Origin: Nocardia aurantia
GTDB taxonomy: Bacteria > Actinomycetota > Actinomycetes > Mycobacteriales > Mycobacteriaceae
Direction of reading: 5' to 3'
Length of the DNA stretch: 64,000 nt
Assembly (NCBI RefSeq): GCF_009604425.1
Contig: NZ_WEGI01000001.1
Location: 1 to 64,000 of the forward strand
This document shows, piece after piece, positions 33,417 to 43,268 of this stretch. Positions within the stretch are counted from its first letter, which is position 1. Each line of letters starts with the position of its first letter. A model generated the notes under the pieces. The model made no database searches. It was not told the origin of the DNA and saw only the letters and a program-made list of their open reading frames with translations. The position numbers were made by a program, and so were the translations under genes.

Positions 33417-34769
33417 TCAGCGGATGGGCGCCACCCGCTGCCAGGGACGAGCGGCCTCGAGTTGCGCGGCCAGCCGGAGCAGGGTCGCCTCGCTGCCGGG
33501 CGGCCCGGCCAGCTGAGCGGCCAGCGGCGTGCCGGTGCGTGGATGGGTGCCTATCGGAATGCTCAAGGCGGGCCAGCCGACCAGATTCCACAGCGGAGTG
33601 AAGGGCGCGAAGCGCACGTTCGCGGCCATGTTGGCGACCCAGCCGCGGGTGTGCCAGGCCCGCGCGAGCGGCGCGGGCCTGGCCAGGGTCGGGGTGATCA
33701 CGACATCGTGGTTCTCGAAATAGTCCAGCAGCCGGGTCTCGATCAGATCGACCTGCCGCGGCCGGATCAGGCCGGCGCGCAGCACCGCGCGGCCCAGGGC
33801 TGCGTGTACGCGGCTGCGTCTCTGTAGTCGGTCGGGATGCGGTAGCTCGCCGGCATCCCGCGCGGCGCCGGCCAGCCAGCGCAACATCACCGCGTTGGTT
33901 CCGCCCGCATTCGGCAGCGGGGCGTCGGCGACGCTGTGCCCGGCCGCCGCGGCGGCCGACGCGGCCGTGCGGGCCGCGTCGGCCCAGTAGCGATCCACCC
34001 GCGCGAGCGGCGTCGGCGAACCCGCCGCCAGCGCGATCCGCAGCGGCGGCGGGGGCTGCGGATCGGCGAGCGCCGGGCGGCCCGCCAGCACCGAGAGCAC
34101 CAGCGCCGCATCCGCGACCGTCGTGGCGAGGACGCCGTTCTCCACCATCCCGCCCCAGGAATCGGCGCCGACCTCGGCGGGCACCACATCGCGGCCGGGC
34201 TTGATCCCCACCACCCCGCAGCAGGCCGCCGGGATGCGCACCGAGCCGAGCCCGTCGTTGCCGTGCGCCACCGGGACCAGGCCCGCTCCCACCGCGGCAC
34301 CGGACCCGCCGGACGAGCCGCCCGCGCTGTACCGGATGTTCCAGGGCGAGCGGGTGATTCGATCGGGCGTGTCGGTGACGCCCCACAGGCCCAGTTCGGG
34401 AAGCTCGGTCAGGCCGACGACCACCGCGCCCGCGGCCCGCAGCCGGGCCACCACCGGATGGTCGGCGGTCGCCGGGTCGTCGCCGCCGGCCCGGGAACCG
34501 CCGTGGGTCACCTCGCCCGCGACCGCGATATTGTTCTTGATCGCGATCGGGACGCCGGCCAGCGGCAACGCGTCCAGATCGGGCCGCTCCGCCAGGGCTC
34601 GGGCCTCCGCCGGCGCGCGCTCGGCGCGGATCACGGCGAAGGCGCCGAGCGCCGGATCTTCGGTGCGGATGCGGTCGAGAGCTTCGGCGACCACCAACTC
34701 GGGCCGGAGCGTACCGTCGCGGACCGCCGCCGCGATCTCGGTCGCCGTGGCCGGAATGGGCGCGCTCAT
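33417..34769 (-). CDS. Amidase (amidase-signature family)
   Basis: 450 residues. The Ser-Ser-Lys triad is visible: Lys in PIAIKNNIAV (near residue 70), and the Gly/Ser-rich stretch AGGSSGGSGAAVGAGLVP (near 150) with the cis-Ser and nucleophilic Ser. Hydrolyses carboxamides to acid and ammonia; substrate unknown. The start at 34769 (MSAPIPATA) has AGGAGG 7 nt upstream. The frame stays open to 34994 through a 24-bp minisatellite encoding Thr/Pro octapeptides such as THVNTAPP; an N-terminally extended form cannot be excluded but lacks a good ribosome binding site. Confidence 0.92.
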   Translation of the reverse strand: MSAPIPATATEIAAAVRDGTLRPELVVAEALDRIRTEDPALGAFAVIRAERAPAEARALAERPDLDALPLAGVPIAIKNNIAVAGEVTHGGSRAGGDDPATADHPVVARLRAAGAVVVGLTELPELGLWGVTDTPDRITRSPWNIRYSAGGSSGGSGAAVGAGLVPVAHGNDGLGSVRIPAACCGVVGIKPGRDVVPAEVGADSWGGMVENGVLATTVADAALVLSVLAGRPALADPQPPPPLRIALAAGSPTPLARVDRYWADAARTAASAAAAAGHSVADAPLPNAGGTNAVMLRWLAGAARDAGELPHPDRLQRRSRVHAALGRAVLRAGLIRPRQVDLIETRLLDYFENHDVVITPTLARPAPLARAWHTRGWVANMAANVRFAPFTPLWNLVGWPALSIPIGTHPRTGTPLAAQLAGPPGSEATLLRLAAQLEAARPWQRVAPIR

Positions 34770-34800
34770 CGGTACCTCCTGGGCAGCGGCCGCCCGAGCG

Positions 34801-34992
34801 GGATGCTCGGGTGTCCCGGCCACAGTGTTCACGGGTGTCCCGGCCGCAGTGTTCACCTGCGTCGGCGCTGCGGTGTTCACGTGCGGCGGCGGCGTGGTGT
34901 TCACGTGCGTCGGCGGCGTGGTGTTCACGTGCGGCGGCGGCGCGGTGTTCACGTGCGTCGGTGCCGTGATGTTCGCGTGCGTGCTCTCGTGC
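34801..34992. repeat. 24-bp minisatellite, about seven to eight units
   Basis: Units begin at 34825, 34849, 34873, 34897, 34921 and 34945, with degenerate copies at 34801 and 34969. The typical unit starts GTGTTCACGTGCG and continues TCGGCGGCGTG or GCGGCGGCGTG. It lies between the divergent amidase and kinase genes. It is open in several frames because 24 is a multiple of three. No CRISPR character: units are contiguous with no spacers. Confidence 0.92.
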
Positions 34993-35079
34993 ATCGTCGC
35001 AACCCCTTCGCGTCGTGGTCGAAATGGGGCATTTCACTGCTGGGGCGAAAATAACATTCCCTTACCGCCGGAGCAGGGG

Positions 35080-37443
35080 ATGATGGCTGGTGTGGCGGGT
35101 CCGGTCGAGTTCAAAGCGGTTGCTGCGTTTGCCGCTGCCTGGGAGTCGGACGACAGTCCGCCGGAGATTTCCGATTATCTGCCGGACGCGCAGACATTGC
35201 GTTTGCGCGCGCTGCTCGATCTCATCCGGATCGACCTGCGCAACCGGTGGTTGCGCTCGGTGGCCGCGCTGCCCGCGCCGGCCCGCAAACGACTGCGCGA
35301 ATACTGTGCGGAATTCCCGGAATTGGCGCCGCAGGAGATCCCGGCCGGATTGGTCTACGAGGAGTTCGTGATCCTCCGGCACAGCGGTGAACGCGTCGAT
35401 CCACGCGACTGGCTGCGCGAATATCCCACCCAGGCGGCACAGTTGCGCGAACTGCTCAACGCCGACGGCGCCGATCAGAGCACCCAGCAGCCGGGTACCG
35501 GCACGGCGACGGCCACCCGGGCCGGCGGCTGGTCCGGCGACGCCACCCGCACCACGACCGATCTCGGCTCGCCGCCGGTGGACGACCTCGGACATCTCGA
35601 CATCGGCCGCAGCATCGACGATTTCGATCTGCTGACCGTGCTCGGCAGCGGCGCCTTCGCCCGCGTCTTCCTGGCCCGCCAGCGCACCATGCAGCGCCTG
35701 GTCGCGGTGAAGATCTCCGCCGATCGCGGTTCCGAGCCGCAGACGCTGGCGCAGCTGGACCACGACTACATCGTGCGGGTCTTCGACCAGCGGCTGATCG
35801 ACCGGCCGGTCGACGTCGGTGGCAGGGAACGCCGATTGCGCCTGCTCTACATGCAGTTCCTGCCCGGCGGCACGCTGTTGAGCGTGCTGCGCTGGGTCCG
35901 CGCCACCCCGCCGGAGCAGCGCAGCGGGCAACTGCTGCTGGACGCGGTCGACGCGGCCATGGAGGAGAAGGGTGAGATCCGCCCCACCGACTCCAGCGTG
36001 CGCGCCGAGATCGCCGCGCTGTCCTGGCCGGACACGGTGGCCTGGCTGGGCTGCCGGCTCGCGGAGGCGCTGGCGTACGCCGACGCGCACGGGGTGCTGC
36101 ACCGCGACGTGAAACCGGCCAACGTGCTGCTCACCGCGGAGGCGGTGCCGAAACTGGCCGACTTCAACATCAGCTTCAGCAAACATCTCGCCGATTCGAA
36201 TCCGGTGGCGTACTTCGGCGGTTCGCTGTCGTACATGTCGCCGGAGCAGCTCGAGGCGTGCCATCCCGGCCTCGACCGCACCGCCGAGGACCTCGACACC
36301 CGCGCCGATCTGTACTCGCTCGGGGTGGTGCTGTGGGAACTGCTCACCGGCGCGAAGCCGTTCGCCGACGACACCACCGCCGGCGAGGACCAGGGCGACG
36401 CCACGGTCCTGGCCGCGTTGCTGGATCGCCGCCGTGGCGGCGTGGACGCCGAAGCGCTGCAACAGCTTCCGGCCGACTGCCCGGCCGCGCTGCGCCGGGT
36501 ATTGCTGACCTGTCTCGAACCGGACCGCGACCGCCGCTGGGCCGGCGGCTCCGAACTGGCCGCCCAGTTGCAGCTGTGCCTGGACCGGCGGGCCCGCGAG
36601 CTGGTCGACCCGCTGCCCGACAGCACGCGAATGCGGTTGCGGGCCTGGATGATTCCGTTGATCGTGCTGGCCATCGGGGTACCGAACATGGTGGCGTCGC
36701 TGTTCAACATCCAGCACAATCGGTCACTGATCGTGGACCGGCTCAGTCAGCCGGCGCACCACGCGTTCGAGATCGTCACCTTCATCGTCAACGTGGTGTT
36801 CTTCCCGCTGGGGTTCGCCTTGCTGGTCTATCTGTCGCGGCATCTGCTGGTCGTTCCGCGCGGGCTGCGCCGCGGCCGGACCTTCGACCAGCACACGCTG
36901 GACCGGGCCCGGTGGCAGGCCCTGCTGCTCGGCGACCGGGTGGTGCTCGTCGTGTTCGCGCTGTGGGCGCTGGCGGCGGTCACCTTCCCGGTCGCCCTGC
37001 AGGTGAGCACCGGGGAGGTGACCGGGCCGATGGTGGCCCACTTCCTGGCCTCGCTGCTGGTGTGCGGCGCGATGGCGGTGACCTACCCGTTCTTCCCGGT
37101 CGTGTTCTATCTGGTGCGCTGCATCTATCCGATGTTCCTGCGGGAGGGCGAACTCGACCCCGCCGACGCCGCACAATTGCGTGGCCTCGGCCGCCGCTGC
37201 ACCGCCTACCTCGCGGTCGCCGCCTCGGTGCCGCTGCTGGCCGTGGCGGGCGTGACATTGCTTCCGCCGGAGGACATTCCGCACGTGATCGTCTCGGTGC
37301 GGGTGTTGTGCATCGGCGCCATCGCCGCGTTCGTCGGCGCCTATCTGATGTTCCGCGCGCTGGAGACCGATCTGCGTGCGCTGGAACGGGTGGTGGACCC
37401 CGCTGCCGCGCAACAACATTCGACTTCGTCGCAGCGCCGCTGA
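35080..37443 (+). CDS. Membrane Ser/Thr protein kinase with an unusual N-terminal module
   Basis: 787 residues. The N-terminal module (about 10-130) has LLDLIRIDLRNRW, then EFPELAPQEIPAGLVYEEFVILR and RVDPRDWLREYP, a pattern I associate with planctomycete-type kinases. The kinase domain follows: glycine loop GSGAFARVFLA near 189, Lys 211 in VAVKIS, HRDVKPANVL at 341, then DFN instead of DFG at 361, and SYMSPEQ in the activation segment. After about 515 come six hydrophobic segments, for example IPLIVLAIGVPNMVASLF and FIVNVVFFPLGFALLVYL, so the kinase is membrane-anchored at its C-terminus. AGCAGGGG precedes tandem ATG codons at 35080/35083. It ends 10 bp from the convergent phosphoketolase gene. 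Confidence 0.9.
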   Translation: MMAGVAGPVEFKAVAAFAAAWESDDSPPEISDYLPDAQTLRLRALLDLIRIDLRNRWLRSVAALPAPARKRLREYCAEFPELAPQEIPAGLVYEEFVILRHSGERVDPRDWLREYPTQAAQLRELLNADGADQSTQQPGTGTATATRAGGWSGDATRTTTDLGSPPVDDLGHLDIGRSIDDFDLLTVLGSGAFARVFLARQRTMQRLVAVKISADRGSEPQTLAQLDHDYIVRVFDQRLIDRPVDVGGRERRLRLLYMQFLPGGTLLSVLRWVRATPPEQRSGQLLLDAVDAAMEEKGEIRPTDSSVRAEIAALSWPDTVAWLGCRLAEALAYADAHGVLHRDVKPANVLLTAEAVPKLADFNISFSKHLADSNPVAYFGGSLSYMSPEQLEACHPGLDRTAEDLDTRADLYSLGVVLWELLTGAKPFADDTTAGEDQGDATVLAALLDRRRGGVDAEALQQLPADCPAALRRVLLTCLEPDRDRRWAGGSELAAQLQLCLDRRARELVDPLPDSTRMRLRAWMIPLIVLAIGVPNMVASLFNIQHNRSLIVDRLSQPAHHAFEIVTFIVNVVFFPLGFALLVYLSRHLLVVPRGLRRGRTFDQHTLDRARWQALLLGDRVVLVVFALWALAAVTFPVALQVSTGEVTGPMVAHFLASLLVCGAMAVTYPFFPVVFYLVRCIYPMFLREGELDPADAAQLRGLGRRCTAYLAVAASVPLLAVAGVTLLPPEDIPHVIVSVRVLCIGAIAAFVGAYLMFRALETDLRALERVVDPAAAQQHSTSSQRR

Positions 37444-37453
37444 GCTGTCGCGC

Positions 37454-39898
37454 TCAGTGCCAGCGCCACTGCGTGACCTCCGGGATGTCCTCGCCGTGGC
37501 GGCGGGTCCAGTCCCGGGCGGCCAGCCGGGCGTCGGTCATGTCCTGCCGCAGTCCGGCCGCCGTCTCGCGCAGCTCCGGCACCAGGTCCACCACATCCCG
37601 CACCAGATGGTAGCGGTCCATGTTGTTGAGCATGACCATGTCGAAAGGTGTTGTCGTGGTGCCGTTCTCCTGATAGCCGCGCACGTGCATGCCGGCGTGG
37701 TTCGTGCGGCGGTAGGTGAGCCGATGGATCAGCCACGGATAGCCGTGGAAGGCGAACAGGATCGGCCGGTCCCGGGTGAACAGCGTGTCGAATTCGGAAT
37801 CGGGCAGTCCGTGCGGATGCTGGTCGCGCGGTTGCAGCCGCATCAGATCGACCACGTTCACCACGCGAATGCGCAACTGCGGCAGGCGTTCCCGCAGGAT
37901 CGACGTGGCCGCGAGCGTTTCCAGCGTCGGTACGTCGCCGGCGCAGGCCAGCACGATGTCCGGTGTGCTGCCCGGATCGTCGTTGTGGCCGGCCCACTGC
38001 CAGATCCCGATGCCGCGCGCGCAGTGCGTCGCGGCCTCGTCCGCCGACAGCCAATCCGGTTGTGGCTGTTTGCCCGCCACCACCACATTGACGTAGTGCC
38101 GTGAGCGCAGGCAGTGGTCGTACACCGACAGCAGGGTGTTGGCGTCCGGCGGCAGGTACACCCGGACGATCTCGGGTTTCTTGTTCAGCACCACGTCGAG
38201 GAAGCCCGGATCCTGATGGGTGAAGCCGTTGTGGTCCTGCCGCCAGACATGTGACGAGAGCAGATAGTTCAGGCTGGCCAGCGGTCGCCGCCACGGCACC
38301 CGGCTGCTCGCGTCCAGCCATTTCGCATGCTGGTTGAACATCGCGTCGACGATGTGGATGAACGCCTCGTAACAGGTGAACACGCCGTGCCGGCCGGTCA
38401 GCAGATAACCCTCCAGCAGGCCCTGGCACATGTGCTCGGACAGCACCTCGATCACGCGGCCGGCGCGGTCCAGATGCTCGTCGTACTCGCCGATCTGCGC
38501 CTGCCAGTCGCGGCCGGTGACCGTCAGGATGTCCTGCAGCCGGTTGCTGGCCAGCTCGTCGGGGGCGAAGGTGAGGAAGTTGTCCGGATTGGCGGCGGTC
38601 ACGTCGCGCAGGAAGCCACCGAGCACCCGCGTCGCCTCGTGCGTCGTCGCGCCCGGCGCCGGCACCTCGACCGCGTAATCGGGCCAATCCGGCAACCGCA
38701 GATCGCGCAGCACCGTGCCGCCGTTGGCGACCGGGTTGGCGCTCATCCGGCGATCGCCCGGCGGGACCAGCCGCAGCAACTGCGGGAGCGGATGCCCGAT
38801 CGGGTCGAACAACTCCTGCGGGCGATAGGACTGCAACCACTGTTCCAGCACCGTGCGGTGCCCCGCGTCGGCGCGCGCGGCGGACAGCGGCACCTGATGC
38901 GCGCGGAAAGTCCCCTCGACCGCCTCGCCGTCCACGATCGGCGGGCAGGTCCAGCCCTTCGGCGTGCGCAGCACGATCATCGGCCAGGCCGGCCGCTGGT
39001 CGTCGTGGCGCAGCCGTGCGGCGTGCTGGATCTCCGCAATCCGGTCCAGGGCGGTGTCCAGCGCCGTCGCCATGGCCTGGTGCACCGCGGTCGGATCGCT
39101 GCCGCCGACCACGACCGGGTCGTAACCGTTGCCGCGCAACAACGCCAGCAACTCGGATTCGGGAATGCGGGCCAGCACGGTCGGATTCGCGATCTTGTAT
39201 TGGTTGAGCGCGAGAATCGGCAGCACCGCGCCGTCACGGGCCGGGCTGAGGAATTTGTTGCCGTGCCAGCTCGCCGCCAGCGGTCCGGTCTCGGCCTCAC
39301 CGTCGCCGATCACGCAGAACACCGTGAGATCCGGATTGTCCAGGGCGGCGCCGTAGGCGTGCAGCAGCGAATACCCCAGCTCACCGCCCTCGTGGAACGA
39401 GCCGGGGGTCTCCGGCGCGCAGTGACTGGGCACGCCGCCGGGGAAGGAGAACTGGTGGAACAACTCCCGCATACCCCGCGCGTCCTGGGAGATGGCGCTG
39501 TACAACTCCGAATACGTGCCCTCCAGCCAGGCGCACGCATTCGGTCCTGGCCCGCCGTGCCCGGGCCCGGCGACGAACACCGCGCGCAGATCGCGTTCCA
39601 GGATCGCCCGGTTGGCATGTGCCCACACCAGATTCAGCCCCGGTACGGTGCCGAAATGCCCGAGCAGCCGCGGCTTGATGTGTTCCGCGGCCAGCGGTTC
39701 GGTCAGCAGCGGGTTGGCCATCAGGTAGATCTGCCCGACCGACAGGTAGTTGGCGGCCCGCCACCAGGCATCGAGCGTCTCGAGCTCCTCGCGGTCCAGT
39801 GGACCGGGCAGGTCCGAGAGCTCGTAGCCCGGCGGCGCCACGGTCTCACCGCGGCCGGAGGTGACGTTGTCCGCCGAGGTGTCGCTGGTGGTGGTCAC
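37454..39898 (-). CDS. xfp: Xylulose-5-phosphate/fructose-6-phosphate phosphoketolase
   Basis: Thiamine-diphosphate enzyme that splits xylulose-5-P or fructose-6-P with phosphate to acetyl-P plus an aldose phosphate. 814 residues from GTG 39898, near the family norm of 790-820. Diagnostic sequences: [15 protein letters not shown] at the N-terminus, [17 protein letters not shown], the TPP motif [21 protein letters not shown], and [14 protein letters not shown] in the C-terminal half. GAAAGG lies 8 nt before GTG 39898; an alternative GTG at 39907 adds three residues. Acetyl phosphate could be turned into acetate or acetyl-CoA, but no ackA/pta is in the window. Confidence 0.96.
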   Translation of the reverse strand: MTTTSDTSADNVTSGRGETVAPPGYELSDLPGPLDREELETLDAWWRAANYLSVGQIYLMANPLLTEPLAAEHIKPRLLGHFGTVPGLNLVWAHANRAILERDLRAVFVAGPGHGGPGPNACAWLEGTYSELYSAISQDARGMRELFHQFSFPGGVPSHCAPETPGSFHEGGELGYSLLHAYGAALDNPDLTVFCVIGDGEAETGPLAASWHGNKFLSPARDGAVLPILALNQYKIANPTVLARIPESELLALLRGNGYDPVVVGGSDPTAVHQAMATALDTALDRIAEIQHAARLRHDDQRPAWPMIVLRTPKGWTCPPIVDGEAVEGTFRAHQVPLSAARADAGHRTVLEQWLQSYRPQELFDPIGHPLPQLLRLVPPGDRRMSANPVANGGTVLRDLRLPDWPDYAVEVPAPGATTHEATRVLGGFLRDVTAANPDNFLTFAPDELASNRLQDILTVTGRDWQAQIGEYDEHLDRAGRVIEVLSEHMCQGLLEGYLLTGRHGVFTCYEAFIHIVDAMFNQHAKWLDASSRVPWRRPLASLNYLLSSHVWRQDHNGFTHQDPGFLDVVLNKKPEIVRVYLPPDANTLLSVYDHCLRSRHYVNVVVAGKQPQPDWLSADEAATHCARGIGIWQWAGHNDDPGSTPDIVLACAGDVPTLETLAATSILRERLPQLRIRVVNVVDLMRLQPRDQHPHGLPDSEFDTLFTRDRPILFAFHGYPWLIHRLTYRRTNHAGMHVRGYQENGTTTTPFDMVMLNNMDRYHLVRDVVDLVPELRETAAGLRQDMTDARLAARDWTRRHGEDIPEVTQWRWH

Positions 39899-40323
39899 GA
39901 CATGCACCTTTCGCTCATTGGGCTGGCCGGGCCGATATCGAGCGTTGCGCGGAGCGACGAATCACATCGGCTCGGACGTTATTGGCCGAACCACGTGCTG
40001 TCGATAGCTCGGCTCTAACGGTTGTGCGGCAGATGAGCCGGGGACCCCGGTCGGCGGCGGCAATGCCGCTCTACCCGGCTGCCTCCCGCTCATGCGGGGT
40101 ACTCATCGAATACGGACGGAGGTGTGCGCGGTGTCGTGCGGCCACGATTCCGTGGCTCAGGTGCCGCGTACGCAGGTCCTGCCGCGGTGTGCGGCTCTGG
40201 TCCGACCTGCTTGTCGGCGTGATTCGATGGGTATGGACCGGAGTGGCGGCACTGCCTCGGCGAGGTCCGTGTGCCGCTCGGAATGCTCGCTCGCAGGCGG
40301 CTCCCGACGATTGTGAGGATACC
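39899..40323. other. Divergent intergenic region, 425 bp
   Basis: Carries the promoters of xfp and of the kinase-like gene at 40324. It includes less GC-rich stretches such as GACGTTATTGGCCG. No gene or firm operator could be identified. Confidence 0.4.
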
Positions 40324-41010
40324 GTGTCGTACGTCTGGATGTCCTTGTCGCAGTTGGCTGCTCGGGTACGGTCGGCGGTGGGAGATCGCCCCGGCCGGCT
40401 CGTACTGGGTGTCGCCGGTCCGCCAGGGGCGGGCAAGTCCACGTTCGCGGCGATGCTGCGGGACGAGATCGACCGGCAGGGCGGCGCACCGGTGGCGGGG
40501 GTGGCGCCGATGGACGGATTCCATTTCACCAATGCCGAACTGGCCGCACGTGGGCTCGCCGAACGCAAGGGCGCACCGGACACCTTCGACGTGGCCGGGT
40601 ACGTGAACCGCTTGCGCGCCGCGCGGGACACCCCGACGGGCCGGGCATTGCGCTGGCCCGCCTACGACCGGGATCTGCACGAACCGGTACCGGACCGGAT
40701 CGTTCTGGACGACCTGCGGATCGTGCTCACCGAGGGCAACTACCTGCTCCACGATCGCGCGGGCTGGGCGGATGTCCGGCCCTGCCTGGACGAGGTCTGG
40801 TACCTGGACGCCCCGGCGGAGCTGCGCACCGAGCGGCTGCTGGACCGGCATCGCCGCGGCGGCCGTGACGCGGAATCGGCCCGGGACAAGGTGACACGCA
40901 CCGATCTCCCGAATGCCGAACTGGTCGCGCTGACCCGCGATCGTGCGGACTTGATACTGCATGCCGACGCCGCGAGATACCGGATCGTGGCTGCCGGCCG
41001 GCGCGGCTGA
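40324..41010 (+). CDS. P-loop nucleoside/sugar kinase-like protein (uridine kinase / PanK / FrcK type)
   Basis: 228 residues. Walker A is AGPPGAGKSTFAAML near residue 29, then APMDGFHFTNAELAARG, the substrate-loop motif (DGFH) shared by type I pantothenate kinases and uridine kinases. RWPAYDRDLHEPVPD and VLTEGNYLLHD follow. This set matches the bacterial 'nucleoside/nucleotide kinase' group that includes FrcK of sugar-uptake operons. The substrate is unknown. GAGGA lies 5-6 nt before the GTG at 40324. It is divergent from the phosphoketolase gene. Confidence 0.85.
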   Translation: MSYVWMSLSQLAARVRSAVGDRPGRLVLGVAGPPGAGKSTFAAMLRDEIDRQGGAPVAGVAPMDGFHFTNAELAARGLAERKGAPDTFDVAGYVNRLRAARDTPTGRALRWPAYDRDLHEPVPDRIVLDDLRIVLTEGNYLLHDRAGWADVRPCLDEVWYLDAPAELRTERLLDRHRRGGRDAESARDKVTRTDLPNAELVALTRDRADLILHADAARYRIVAAGRRG

Positions 41011-41125
41011 AAGAGCGCCGCGCATATGCCGACGGTGTGAGCTGTGCCCACGCCGCTCGCGTATGGCTGAGAAATCGGCTGCCGGCGCCGGCCACCACCG
41101 GCAATGCGGCCGCGAACCGCGGCGA

Positions 41126-42007
41126 TCAGCGCGGCTGGGGTATCCGGTGCCGCATCCACTCCCGGGTGCCGAGATAGCGGCACGATGCCGAGGCGACCGT
41201 GGCGGCACTGCGCAATGCCTCCGGAAACTGTTGTCCCGCAACGAAATAGTGGCAGAAGGCGCCGTGCAGGATATCGCCGGCGCCGAGAGTGTCCATCGCG
41301 TCGACCTGGGGCATCACGAGTCGGCCCGCGCCGTCCGGGGCGCGGAACGGCATCGGTGCGGCGCCCCGGCTGATGGCCGCGTATCGCACACCCCGCCGAC
41401 GCAGATGATCGAAGACCGCGTCCGGGTCGCCGCCGGTGCCGGGCGGTGCGAAGGCGGCCGAGCAGATCGCGACGGTGGTGAGTGGCAGCAGATCCGGATG
41501 CACCGGGCGCCAGCGTCCCGCATCGAGCACGACCGGTATCCCGGCCCGATGCGCGGCGGCGGCGAATCCCACCGCGAGTTCCGGATGGTGACCGTCGACG
41601 AGCAGTATCCGCGCCCGGTCCAGGGCGCCGAGCCGCGTGGGATCGAAGCGGGCGGAGATCTCCGCGCCGTCCATGGAGACGATCGTCCGGGTCGCCGCCC
41701 CGGTCGCGACCACGATCGAGGACACCGGCGGCGAGTGCGTCCCGGAGGGAGTCACATCGTGCGGGGTCACCCCGCACGATGTGAGGTCGTCACGGATCAG
41801 TCGCGCGAGTGGATGGGCGCCGAGCGCGGTGACCAGCGCCGGTGTCCGGCCGGACAGGTGCGCGTAGGTCACGGCGGCATTCGCCGCGGGCCCGCCCGCG
41901 CCGAGGAATTGGCCGGTGGCCTGGGTCTTGCTGTCCTCCGCGGGGTAGCTCGGGACGGCATAGGCGATGTCCAGCGTCGCCAGACCGGCGAACACCGCTG
42001 TCGCCAC
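41126..42007 (-). CDS. PfkB family carbohydrate kinase
   Basis: 293 residues. The N-terminal ribokinase motif is GQFLGAGGPAANAAVTYAHL and the C-terminal active-site motif is VDAMDTLGAGDILHGAF, with catalytic Asp in GAGD. Phosphorylates a sugar or nucleoside; the exact substrate is not readable (relatives include ribokinase and adenosine kinase). GTG start 6 nt after the DUF2277 stop, so the two form an operon. Confidence 0.93.
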   Translation of the reverse strand: MATAVFAGLATLDIAYAVPSYPAEDSKTQATGQFLGAGGPAANAAVTYAHLSGRTPALVTALGAHPLARLIRDDLTSCGVTPHDVTPSGTHSPPVSSIVVATGAATRTIVSMDGAEISARFDPTRLGALDRARILLVDGHHPELAVGFAAAAHRAGIPVVLDAGRWRPVHPDLLPLTTVAICSAAFAPPGTGGDPDAVFDHLRRRGVRYAAISRGAAPMPFRAPDGAGRLVMPQVDAMDTLGAGDILHGAFCHYFVAGQQFPEALRSAATVASASCRYLGTREWMRHRIPQPR

Positions 42008-42013
42008 GGCGGA

Positions 42014-42265
42014 TCAGTCCGCGGCGGCCAGCCGTCGCAGCGGCGGCTCGGTCGACGGGGGTACCCGGCGCTCCGGCAGTTCCGCCAGCAACGTGGTGGT
42101 CGCGGCCGCGATCGCCGCCACCGCCTTGTCGAAGGCGGGCTTGGTGGTGGACGACAGCCCGGACAGGCCACCGACCTTTCGTACGTACTGCTGAGCCGCG
42201 GCGTAGATCTCCTGCTCGGTGGCAGGGGGCTCGAGCCCGCGCAGGACGGTGATACTTCTGCACAT
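42014..42265 (-). CDS. DUF2277 protein
   Basis: 83 residues opening MCRSITVLRGLEPPATEQEI, then YVRKVGGLSGLSS, the compact DUF2277 signature (MCRxI...EPPAT). Function unknown. TACTCT on the reverse strand (42273-42278) lies 7 nt before the ATG, so the mRNA is probably leaderless. First gene of the DUF2277-pfkB operon. Confidence 0.93.
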   Translation of the reverse strand: MCRSITVLRGLEPPATEQEIYAAAQQYVRKVGGLSGLSSTTKPAFDKAVAAIAAATTTLLAELPERRVPPSTEPPLRRLAAAD

Positions 42266-42404
42266 GGCGCCGAGAGTAGCGCTCTGCGGCCACCTGCGTC
42301 AGCCGAGAACGAGCAGGTTCGAAATTATCGTGTTGTCAAACCGCCGACGCGATGCGGAGACCGAAAACCGTGCTCGAACAAGATCGATGAGACACAATCG
42401 GAGG

Positions 42405-43253
42405 ATGGCTGCTGCCCGCGACGTGCCGACCCTGACCACGTTTCCGTACGAGGAGCTGGATCGGCGGGAGGACGACCACTGGTCCGGCGCGCAGGTATCC
42501 GACGACGAGCTGCGGGCGCTGTCCCTGGGCGCCTTCTACTCGGCGCGCTGGGACGCCTTCCACGACGCGCTGCTGCTCGGGCCCGAACGCCAGCACCCGC
42601 TCGGTGACCGGCGGGAGCTGGCCATCGACACGCTGACCGGCGCCTGGGGCATCACCGACGGCGCCCAGGCGATGGCATCGATGGAACAGTTGCTGGAGGG
42701 GATGCACGCGCCGCTCTACGAACTGGTGCATCCACTGGTGACGGCCTCGGTGAACTCGCCGGAACGGGACCGGTTCGGCGAACGCGCCGACCGGCACCGC
42801 GCCTTCCTGCGGCAGGTGGGCTCGTTCCGGGGGATGGACAATCCGGAGGCGCTGGTCCGCGACTACGACATCTGGTCGCAGGCGATCAAACTCGGGCTCA
42901 CCGATCATCTGACCCAGCCGCTGCCCGCCGACATCGCCGCCTGGGATCTGGCCCGGGTGGTCGCCGTCGCCCGGATGGCCTTCACCGCCGGCTACCTGGA
43001 CGCGGACGTGGCCTGGGAGTACGTCATGCGCGCCCTGCCGCCGGCCCAGAGCCGGTACCGCAACTGGCGGCAGTTCGGCGATTCCTATCTGACCGGCTGG
43101 ACGTACTGGCAGGCGTGTGAGGATCTGGCCGAGCTGAAATCCGGCGGTCTCGACCGGCGGCTCGAGCTGTTGCGACTGTGGCAGCGGCCGACCAGCCCGT
43201 GGCGGCGGATCGGGCTGCGCAGCGGGGTGCACGCCACCGGCCGGGCCGAATAA
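42405..43253 (+). CDS. DUF1266 domain protein
   Basis: 282 residues. The DUF1266 core is recognisable: GAWGITDGAQAMASMEQLLEGMH early, and AAWDLARVVAVARMAFTAGYLD, then WEYVMRALPPAQSRYRNWRQFG and SYLTGWTYWQACEDL late. It is soluble and of unknown function. In other bacteria DUF1266 genes often sit near polymorphic-toxin or secretion genes, but none is seen here. The start at 42405 is preceded by CACAAT 6 nt upstream and an overlapping GGAGG too close to serve as ribosome binding site. Confidence 0.85.
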   Translation: MAAARDVPTLTTFPYEELDRREDDHWSGAQVSDDELRALSLGAFYSARWDAFHDALLLGPERQHPLGDRRELAIDTLTGAWGITDGAQAMASMEQLLEGMHAPLYELVHPLVTASVNSPERDRFGERADRHRAFLRQVGSFRGMDNPEALVRDYDIWSQAIKLGLTDHLTQPLPADIAAWDLARVVAVARMAFTAGYLDADVAWEYVMRALPPAQSRYRNWRQFGDSYLTGWTYWQACEDLAELKSGGLDRRLELLRLWQRPTSPWRRIGLRSGVHATGRAE

Positions 43254-43268
43254 CCGGTAGCGCGCCGG

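Noticed and set aside
34801..34992. Possible CRISPR array
   Set aside because: The repeats are contiguous, with a 24-bp period and no unique spacers, and no cas genes lie in the window. It is a minisatellite.
34123..35079. N-terminal extension of the membrane kinase (frame open from 34123)
   Set aside because: The extension is antisense to the amidase gene and runs through the minisatellite. The kinase start with a ribosome binding site is at 35080.
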